Shown: piece by piece, positions 58,150-64,000 of the stretch
How the letters are laid out: every line of letters starts with the position of its first letter
How positions within the stretch are numbered: the stretch's first letter is position 1
NCBI RefSeq assembly: GCF_014636235.1
Contig: NZ_BMDZ01000016.1
Coordinates: 25,491-89,490, forward strand
Direction of reading: 5' to 3'
Length of the DNA stretch: 64,000 bases
DNA from: Tistrella bauzanensis
Lineage (GTDB): Bacteria > Pseudomonadota > Alphaproteobacteria > Tistrellales > Tistrellaceae
The notes under the pieces: model-generated
What the model saw: only the letters and a program-made list of their open reading frames with translations
What the model was told of the DNA's origin: nothing
Database searches by the model: none
Translations under genes and position numbers: made by a program

Positions 58150-58803
58150 TCACGACGGCCCCTCGGGCGCGATGCCGGGATAGGCCGCCATCTCGGCCGC
58201 CAATGCCCGATCCTCGTCGCGCGATGACCTGGCCAGCGCCGCCATCACCGCCACCCGATCGGCCGCCGGGCGTTCCTGGCTGTATTTGGCCAGCGCCTCG
58301 ACCGTGTCGATCACGATCTCGAAGGCCTGGATGCGCGGCAGCATCGCCTGGATATCGGCCTCGTCCAGCGTCTCCAGCGGCCAGGGCTGCGGGCGGCTCG
58401 CCTCGACATGCGCAACCGTGCGCGCCAGCACGTCGCGCGCCGTATCATCGCCATGGATCAGCCGGATACGGCCGGTGATGTGGACGGCGGCGTAATTCCA
58501 GGTCGGCGCATCGGTGCCGGTGACATACCAGGCGGGTGACACATAGCCGTCGGGGCCGGTGAACACCGCCAGCACCCGCACGCCGTCGCGCAGCCGCGCC
58601 GCCTGGGGGTTGGCGCGGGCCAGATGGCTCAACAGCCGCGCACCGGGCCGGGGCGCGCCATCCAGCCGCAGCATCGGCAGATGGCTGGCCAATGGCACGG
58701 CCCCATCGGGGGCGGCATCGACCAGCATCGCGAAGCCATGGGCATCGACGAAGGCGGCGATCCGGTCCGGGTCATCGATGCGATAGCGTGCGGGTGCATA
58801 CAT
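58150..58803 (-). CDS. FMN-binding negative regulator, PaiB-like
   Basis: 217 residues from the ATG at 58803 (MYAPARYRIDDPDRIAAFVDAHGFAML in parts). The PaiB/FMN-binding split-barrel fold is indicated by PLASHLPMLRL, GARLLSHLARANPQAARL, VLAVFTGPDGYVSPAWY and APTWNYAAVHITGRI. In Bacillus PaiB affects sporulation and protease genes; in proteobacteria these are uncharacterised flavin or heme-binding proteins. It lies 16 bp after the amidase gene on the same strand. Confidence 0.85.
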   Translation of the reverse strand: MYAPARYRIDDPDRIAAFVDAHGFAMLVDAAPDGAVPLASHLPMLRLDGAPRPGARLLSHLARANPQAARLRDGVRVLAVFTGPDGYVSPAWYVTGTDAPTWNYAAVHITGRIRLIHGDDTARDVLARTVAHVEASRPQPWPLETLDEADIQAMLPRIQAFEIVIDTVEALAKYSQERPAADRVAVMAALARSSRDEDRALAAEMAAYPGIAPEGPS

Positions 58804-58819
58804 GGGGAACTGGCTCCGT

Positions 58820-60274
58820 TCAGCGGTGCGCGGCGCGCACCGGCGGCCGCAGATGCGCCCAGGGGGCCGCCTCTTCGATCCGCCCGGCCAGCCGGAACAG
58901 GGTGGCCTCGTCGCCCGGCCGGGCGATGAACTGCACGCCCACCGGCAGGCCGTCGGCGCTGACGCCGCCCGGCACCGACATGGCCGGCTGGCCGGTGACA
59001 TTGGCGATATGGGTAAAGCCCAGATGGCCCATCACCCGGTCCAGATAGGTATCGAGATCCAGGCCGTCGCAATCGAGGAAGCCATGAGCCATCGGCGCCT
59101 GCGGCAAGGTCGGCGTCATCAGCAGGTCATAGCCGGTGAAGAAGCGGCAGAACCGCCGGGCCTCGGCCCCCATCCGGCCGCGGGCATCCAGCAATGTCGG
59201 CGCCGGGATCGCGCGGCCGCGCTCCGCCGCCGCCAGAATGCAGCCTTCCACGGTCTCGCGGCTGACCGGCCGGCCCGTCAGGGCCGACAGATCGTCGACC
59301 TGGGCGGCGTCATAGGCGCACAGCATCAACTTCACCGCCCGGGCCACCGCCTCGCCATCATAGGCCGGCACGGCCTCGACGATCTCATGACCCATCTGTT
59401 CCAGCAGCCGCGCCATGCGGGCCACGGCGTCGCGGGCATCATCGGTCACCGCCACATCGACCGGCGGGGTCAGGCAGACCGCGATCCGCAGCCGGCCGGG
59501 TTCGGTCGTGACCTCGTCGATCCACGGGCGCTGCTTGGGCAGCGCGAAATAGGGCGCGCCGATATCGGGGCCGTCGGTCAGGTCCAGCATCAGCGCGCTG
59601 TCGCGCACGCTGCGGGTGATGACATGCTCCGACACCAGCCCGCCCCACAGATCCCACGACACCGGCCCGGCCGGGGTGCGGGCGCGCGACGGCTTCAGCC
59701 CGAAGGTGCCGGTCGACGAGGCCGGGCAGCGGATCGATCCGGCACCGTCATTGGCATAACCAATCGGCGCCATGCCCGCCGCCACCGCCGCGGCCGACCC
59801 GCCGCTCGACCCGCCGACGCTGTAGCCATGCTTCCAGGGATTGTGCGTCGGACCATTGGCAACCGGTTCGGTTGTAGCGTTGGAGCCGTATTCCGGCAGA
59901 TTGGTCTTGGCGACCACGATCAGCCCGGCCCGGCGATAGCGGGCCATGATCTCGGTGTCGTAATCGCGGGTGAAGCCGGCGGCCAGCCGGCTGGCATTGG
60001 CGCTGGGCACGCCGGCATAGGACTGGCAATCGTCCTTCAACAGCACCGGCACGCCCCAGAGCGGCGCCGTGGCCCGGTCGACCCGGTCCAGCGCCGCAAG
60101 CTGCGCCCGAGCCTCGTCCTCCATGCGCAGGATCACCGCGTTCAGCACCGGATTGACCCGGTCGATCGCCGCGAACGCCGCCGCCACCGCCTCGTCGGGC
60201 GTGATCTCGCCGGCACGGATCCGGCCCGCCAATGCGACCGCATCGGCCGTTGCATAGTCCTCGACGAAGCTCAT
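58820..60274 (-). CDS. Amidase (amidase signature family)
   Basis: Serine hydrolase of 484 residues cleaving C-N bonds of amides. The Ser-cisSer-Lys triad regions are visible: [19 protein letters not shown] holds the lysine, and [18 protein letters not shown] followed by [14 protein letters not shown] holds the two serines. C-terminal [22 protein letters not shown] is typical. Lipid- or peptide-amide specificity cannot be read. Upstream, CTTTGAT/ATCAAAG at 60311-60336 may be a regulatory repeat. Confidence 0.9.
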   Translation of the reverse strand: MSFVEDYATADAVALAGRIRAGEITPDEAVAAAFAAIDRVNPVLNAVILRMEDEARAQLAALDRVDRATAPLWGVPVLLKDDCQSYAGVPSANASRLAAGFTRDYDTEIMARYRRAGLIVVAKTNLPEYGSNATTEPVANGPTHNPWKHGYSVGGSSGGSAAAVAAGMAPIGYANDGAGSIRCPASSTGTFGLKPSRARTPAGPVSWDLWGGLVSEHVITRSVRDSALMLDLTDGPDIGAPYFALPKQRPWIDEVTTEPGRLRIAVCLTPPVDVAVTDDARDAVARMARLLEQMGHEIVEAVPAYDGEAVARAVKLMLCAYDAAQVDDLSALTGRPVSRETVEGCILAAAERGRAIPAPTLLDARGRMGAEARRFCRFFTGYDLLMTPTLPQAPMAHGFLDCDGLDLDTYLDRVMGHLGFTHIANVTGQPAMSVPGGVSADGLPVGVQFIARPGDEATLFRLAGRIEEAAPWAHLRPPVRAAHR

Positions 60275-60639
60275 GGTGCGGTATGCCCTCTTCTGCGACA
60301 GGAAGCATATCTTTGATGATGATTACCCTATCAAAGTGTTTTCTTAATGTGAATAAGGCAATTTGATGATTCGCACGAACGGCTGGGCGACCGTTCGGCG
60401 GCGCCTTGCGTGATCTCAAAATCACAGCTCCCCGGCGGCAAATCGCTTGGATGATTCATCCGGGCGTGACTATGATCGTGATGCGCGAAGCGTGCGGATC
60501 TGTTCAGATCCAGCCAAGGTCATGCAGCGCGGATGCGATCCCGGCCACTGGCCGGACCGGTCATGCCGTGCATTGTCATGTGACCACCGAAATCAATGAC
60601 GTCCGCCCGACCCGTCCATGAGACAAAGAGAGGCCCGCC
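60275..60639. promoter_or_regulatory. Divergent region between amidase and nhaC
   Basis: 365 bp without a supportable gene. A 7-bp inverted repeat CTTTGAT (60311-60317) / ATCAAAG (60330-60336) sits in an AT-rich patch just before the amidase and is a candidate operator. The nhaC side ends with AGAGAGG 6 bp before its ATG. Confidence 0.45.
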
Positions 60640-62163
60640 ATGACTTCACCGTCACGATCGAGGGCCAAAAAACGCCCCAGCCTGACACTGGCATTGACGC
60701 CGGTTGTTCTGACCCTGTTCGTTCTGGGACTGCAACTGTTCTATTTCGGCGATTTCACGCCGCATGTACCGCTTGCCATCGGCCTTGCGATCACCGCCGT
60801 TGTCGGCGTCACCCTGGGGTTCACCTGGCAGGACATCGAGGAGGGGGTGTTCCACGTCATCCATGTGGCGCTGCCATCGGTGTCGGTGCTGATCTGCGTC
60901 GGCATGATCATCGGGGTGTGGATCGCCAGCGGCACGGTGCCGACGCTGATCTATTACGGCCTGACCCTGCTGTCGCCGCAGATCTTCCTGGCGGCGGCGA
61001 TGGTGCTGTGCGCGGTGGTGTCGCTGTCGCTGGGAACGTCCTGGGGCACGGTCGGCACGGTCGGCCTGGCGCTGATGGGCATCGGCGCCGGCTTCGACGT
61101 GCCGGTCTACTGGACGACCGGCGCCGTGGTTTCGGGCGCGTTCTTCGGCGACAAGGTGTCGCCTTTGTCCGACACCACCAATCTGGCGCCGGCGGTGACC
61201 GGCACCGATGTGTTCTCGCATATCAAGAACATGATGCCGACCACGATCCCGTCGATGCTGATCGCCTTCGCGATCTATCTGGCGGTGGGCTTCCTGGTGG
61301 TCGATGCCGATGGCGCCTCGTTCGAGAAGATCGGCGCGATCACCGGCGCGCTTCAGGCCAATTTCGACATCTCGCCCTGGCTGCTGCTGCCGGCGCTGCT
61401 GGTCATCGCACTGGCGCTGATGCGGATGCCGCCGATCCCGTCGCTGTTCGCCGGCGTGATCGCCGGCGGCGTGGTGGCCATGTTCACCCAGGGCGCCACG
61501 CTGCACGAGATCTTCACCTTCGCCAACAGCGGCTATGCCATCGACACCGGTGTCGCCGAAATCGACAGCCTGCTCAATCGCGGCGGCATCCAGTCGATGA
61601 TGTGGACGATTTCGCTGGTGCTGATCGCGCTGGGCTTTGGCGGCGCGCTGGAACAGACCGGCTGCCTCGAAACCATCATCCAGGCGATCATGGCGCGGGT
61701 GCGCAGCTTCGCGGGCATTCAGACCGCGGCGGTCAGCACCTCGCTTGCGACCAATCTCGTCGCCGGTGACCCTTATCTGTCCATCGCCCTGCCCGGCCGG
61801 ATGTATGCGCCGGTCTATCGCGGCCTTGGCTATTCCACGCTCAACCTGTCGCGGGCGATCGAGGAAGGCGGCACGCTGATGTCGCCGCTGGTGCCGTGGA
61901 ATGCCGGCGGCGCCTTCGTGATCAGCGCGCTGGCGCTGGGCATCGCCGATGGCGAGATCCAGAACCTGCTCTACATCCCGCTGGCCTTCGCCTGCTGGCT
62001 GTCGCCGGTGATCGGCATCATCTATGCCCAGCTCGGCCTGTTCTCGCCCCGCGCCACCGAGGCCGAACGCCAGCGCTGGAAGGACCAGGGCGAGGCCATC
62101 GCCGATGTCAGCCAGTCGGATTGGGCGGAGGGCACGGTTCAGGAGCGGCCGCGGACGGCCTGA
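60640..62163 (+). CDS. nhaC: Na+/H+ antiporter NhaC family
   Basis: 507-residue inner-membrane antiporter with about eleven hydrophobic helices. Blocks typical of NhaC: VSLSLGTSWGTVGTVGLALMGIG, GAVVSGAFFGDKVSPLSDTTNLAPAV, ALGFGGALEQTGCLE, ATNLVAGDPYLSIALPGRMY, and EEGGTLMSPLVPWNAGG. The DKxSPLSDTTNLAP segment is the family signature. NhaC-like proteins move Na+ outward for H+, or exchange organic acids. It is monocistronic here. Confidence 0.9.
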   Translation: MTSPSRSRAKKRPSLTLALTPVVLTLFVLGLQLFYFGDFTPHVPLAIGLAITAVVGVTLGFTWQDIEEGVFHVIHVALPSVSVLICVGMIIGVWIASGTVPTLIYYGLTLLSPQIFLAAAMVLCAVVSLSLGTSWGTVGTVGLALMGIGAGFDVPVYWTTGAVVSGAFFGDKVSPLSDTTNLAPAVTGTDVFSHIKNMMPTTIPSMLIAFAIYLAVGFLVVDADGASFEKIGAITGALQANFDISPWLLLPALLVIALALMRMPPIPSLFAGVIAGGVVAMFTQGATLHEIFTFANSGYAIDTGVAEIDSLLNRGGIQSMMWTISLVLIALGFGGALEQTGCLETIIQAIMARVRSFAGIQTAAVSTSLATNLVAGDPYLSIALPGRMYAPVYRGLGYSTLNLSRAIEEGGTLMSPLVPWNAGGAFVISALALGIADGEIQNLLYIPLAFACWLSPVIGIIYAQLGLFSPRATEAERQRWKDQGEAIADVSQSDWAEGTVQERPRTA

Positions 62164-62183
62164 CGGCCTGACAGCATGAGAGC

Positions 62184-62218
62184 ATGGCCGCGCGATGGCT
62201 CAGGTCGAGCGCGGCCAT
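62184..62218. terminator. Hairpin at the convergent nhaC / MFS ends
   Basis: ATGGCCGCGC (62184-62193) pairs perfectly with GCGCGGCCAT (62209-62218), overlapping the last codons of the MFS gene and following nhaC. No T-run; position suits a bidirectional terminator. Confidence 0.5.
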
Positions 62219-63522
62219 TCGGGGTGGTGATGGTCGATGGTATAGGCGTGGGCATGCCGATGCCCGGCGCCGACAGTCACCGCCCCGCGCAGATGGGGAT
62301 GATCGGCATCGAGCATCCGGTGGACATGCTCGATCTCGTCAGGATCAAAGGCCGGCCACAGGCGGATGGCGGCCACCGCCGCAAGTGCTGCGACCCCACC
62401 CAGCACGGCGAAGGTGGCGGACAGGCCAACCGTTGCGCCAAGCCAGCCGGCCGCGGGATAGGTGATCAGCCAGCAGGCATGCGACAGCATGAATTGCGCG
62501 GCGAATAGCGGCGGTCGGTCTTGTGGCTGCGATGATCTGCGCAGCAGCCGGCCGGACGGGGTCTGAGCCAGGGAACAGCCCAGACCAAGCGCGAACCACA
62601 GCAGCAGCAGCACCCCCAAATCGGCGACAAGCCCGCCGCCGGACAACCCGGCGGCGAGCACCGCCGCGCCGGAGAGCATGACCGTGCGATCGCTGATATC
62701 GTTGAGCAGACGCGGCAGCAGCAGGGCCGCGATCATCGACCCGGCCCCGAAGGCCGCCAGCGCCAGCGCCGTCGCGCGTTGGCCAAGGCCGAATTCCGCC
62801 TGCACCAACACCACCGTGTTGACGATGACCATGGCGCCGGCGGCGGCGATCGCGAGGTTCAGCGCCAGCAGGCCACGCAGGCGCGGCGTGGCGCGGAAGA
62901 TCCGCAGGCCACGGGTGGCGCGGTTGTAAATGCTCTGCCGGCCGGCGGGCGTCGATGCCGGCAGCACTGTCGAGCCCACCAGAACAGCCGATATGATGAA
63001 GCCCGCCACCGTGCCCGCGAACAGGTCGTGGAAGCCGATGACGGTCAGAAGCGCCGCCGCCAGAATCGGGCTGACCAGGCTTTCCAGATCATAGGCCAGC
63101 CGCGACAGCGACAGGGCGCGGGTGTATTCCGCTTCATCCGTCAGCACGTCGGGGATGGTCGCCTGGAAGGTGGGGGTGAAGGCGGCCGACGCCGATTGCA
63201 GCACGAAGATCAGGAGATACACCTCCCACACCTGGGTCACGAAGGGCAGCAGCACCGCCACCCCCGCCCGCGCCAGATCGAGGCCGACCAGCAGCGCCCG
63301 CCGCGGCAGCCGTTCGGCCAGGGCCGTGGCGACCGGCGCCACCCCCACATAGGCGACCATCTTGATCGCCAGAGCGGTGCCCAGAACCGCGCCGGCATCG
63401 GCGCCGGCGAGGTCATAGGCCAGCAATCCCAGCGCGACGGTCGCAAGCCCGGTGCCGATCAGCGCGATCATCTGGGCCAGGAACAGATGGCGGTAGGTCC
63501 GGTTGGCAAGGATGCGCCGCAT
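62200..63522 (-). CDS. MFS exporter with histidine-rich C-terminus, probable nickel/cobalt efflux
   Basis: 440-residue major facilitator with twelve predicted helices. The N-terminus NRTYRHLFLAQMIALIGTGLATVALGLLAYDL is that of the NreB/NrsD-type group. After the last helix the tail contains HVHRMLDADHPHL, GHRHAHAY and DHHHPEW, a metal-binding region like that of NrsD/NreB nickel exporters. The adjacent CsoR-type repressor strengthens a metal role. Nickel or cobalt is favoured over copper because of the exporter family, but this is an inference. Confidence 0.85.
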   Translation of the reverse strand: MRRILANRTYRHLFLAQMIALIGTGLATVALGLLAYDLAGADAGAVLGTALAIKMVAYVGVAPVATALAERLPRRALLVGLDLARAGVAVLLPFVTQVWEVYLLIFVLQSASAAFTPTFQATIPDVLTDEAEYTRALSLSRLAYDLESLVSPILAAALLTVIGFHDLFAGTVAGFIISAVLVGSTVLPASTPAGRQSIYNRATRGLRIFRATPRLRGLLALNLAIAAAGAMVIVNTVVLVQAEFGLGQRATALALAAFGAGSMIAALLLPRLLNDISDRTVMLSGAAVLAAGLSGGGLVADLGVLLLLWFALGLGCSLAQTPSGRLLRRSSQPQDRPPLFAAQFMLSHACWLITYPAAGWLGATVGLSATFAVLGGVAALAAVAAIRLWPAFDPDEIEHVHRMLDADHPHLRGAVTVGAGHRHAHAYTIDHHHPEWPRST

Positions 63523-63581
63523 GATGCCCCCTTCGACCGCCCGCCTGCGCCACGGGCTGCACAGCGGGCGGTATCGACTTC

Positions 63582-63863
63582 TTATAGGTACTTGGTGATC
63601 TTCTTGAAGGTATCGATCGACTGACGCTGGTCTTTCTCAAGATGACCAACGACACCCTCAAGGCAATGATCGAGATGATCCTGGATCAGGATCTTCTTGG
63701 CCTGATTGACCGCCTTCTCGACCGCATGAAGCTGCTGAGCGATGTCGAGGCAGGGCCTGCCCGCCTCGATCATCTCGATGATACCCCTGAGATGGCCGTC
63801 GGCGCGCTTCAGCCGCTTGACGATCTCAGGATGGGTCTCGTGGATATCGGATGGCTCGGTCAT
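63582..63863 (-). CDS. CsoR/RcnR-family metal-sensing repressor
   Basis: 93-residue all-helical repressor from the ATG at 63863; the longer frame runs into the operator. Core: EIVKRLKRADGHLRGIIEMIE, CLDIAQQLHAVEKAVNQAKK and DHLDHCLEG. Cys38, His63 and Cys67 form the classical CsoR Cys-His-Cys metal triad; His24 in DGHLRG is the extra ligand position used by nickel-sensing InrS. The exporter downstream is of the type InrS controls (NrsD), so nickel is the leading candidate. Confidence 0.88.
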   Translation of the reverse strand: MTEPSDIHETHPEIVKRLKRADGHLRGIIEMIEAGRPCLDIAQQLHAVEKAVNQAKKILIQDHLDHCLEGVVGHLEKDQRQSIDTFKKITKYL

Positions 63864-63874
63864 GAGGCCGATCC

Positions 63875-63893
63875 TATCCCCCTGGAGGGGATA
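63875..63893. promoter_or_regulatory. 19-bp palindromic operator of the CsoR-type repressor
   Basis: TATCCCC (63875-63881) and GGGGATA (63887-63893) flank CTGGA, 11 bp before the repressor start. A-T ends with an inner G/C tract are the known form of CsoR/RcnR/InrS binding sites. It would autoregulate the repressor and the downstream exporter. The remaining 107 bp to the window edge hold nothing I recognise. Confidence 0.75.
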
Positions 63894-64000
63894 TGACAAG
63901 GGCAATGCCCTGGGAACGCAGGGCAATCGGGTGAAACTGTGCGTGACAGGGCGGAAAAAGTCTGAATCTCTCGTTGTCGACCTTTTTGGCTTGGGAGGGA

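Overview
The window reads as a stretch of chromosome (or chromid) from a very GC-rich Alphaproteobacterium. By eye most coding sequence has strongly GC-biased third positions. The gene content (galactofuranose-type sugar ABC transporter, branched-chain ABC transporters coupled to acyl-CoA catabolism, GMC oxidoreductase, large NRPS-PKS) fits Rhodospirillales-like genera such as Tistrella or Azospirillum. That placement is an inference; no rRNA or tRNA is visible to anchor it.

Layout. 1-4357: a ytfQ-ytfR-ytfT sugar importer, divergent from an aldose epimerase; the ATPase has an internal deletion. 4533-5172: a ParDE-type toxin-antitoxin pair with a nested palindromic operator. 5203-6831: a GMC oxidoreductase. 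7034-11547: two HxlR-type regulators, each next to NAD(P)H-dependent reductases, in DNA that looks less GC-rich than the rest. 11665-28360: acyl-CoA catabolism (a three-subunit acyl-CoA carboxylase, CitE-like lyase, MaoC hydratase, SDR, isovaleryl-CoA-dehydrogenase-like enzyme, two AMP-forming ligases) with a complete branched-chain-type ABC transporter and a TetR regulator. The same 17-bp motif occurs in the two control regions of this block (three copies), so it probably forms one TetR regulon.

28753-48497 is the most interesting part: a two-gene NRPS-PKS assembly line of 5390 and 1188 residues. I read it as C-T / C-A(Val-like)-T / C-A(Ser)-T / KS-DH-KR-T-T / C-(A remnant)-T / C // A[methyltransferase inserted]-T-TE. 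Oddities are an opening C-T pair with no A domain, a KS with no AT, a near-identical tandem carrier pair, a module with only the C-terminal stub of an A domain, and a methyltransferase placed between A-domain motifs a2 and a3. The Ser module feeding KS-DH-KR would give a vinylogous 4-amino-2-enoyl unit, the type of electrophile seen in syringolin and glidobactin.

48551-49113 is a second toxin-antitoxin pair, followed by a DUF421 gene fragment. 49459-56978 holds a peptide-type ABC transporter (binding protein, two permeases, fused double ATPase), an alpha/beta hydrolase and a C45 acyltransferase, with a clear intrinsic terminator. 57134-62163 holds a double-HTH GntR regulator, a PaiB-like protein, an amidase and an NhaC antiporter. 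62200-63893 is a metal-efflux module: an MFS exporter with a histidine-rich tail and a CsoR-type repressor with a 19-bp palindromic operator.

No tRNA, rRNA, CRISPR array, insertion sequence or prophage gene was seen. Residue positions were counted from the sequence by hand; functional assignments come from recognised motifs and family knowledge, not from database searches.
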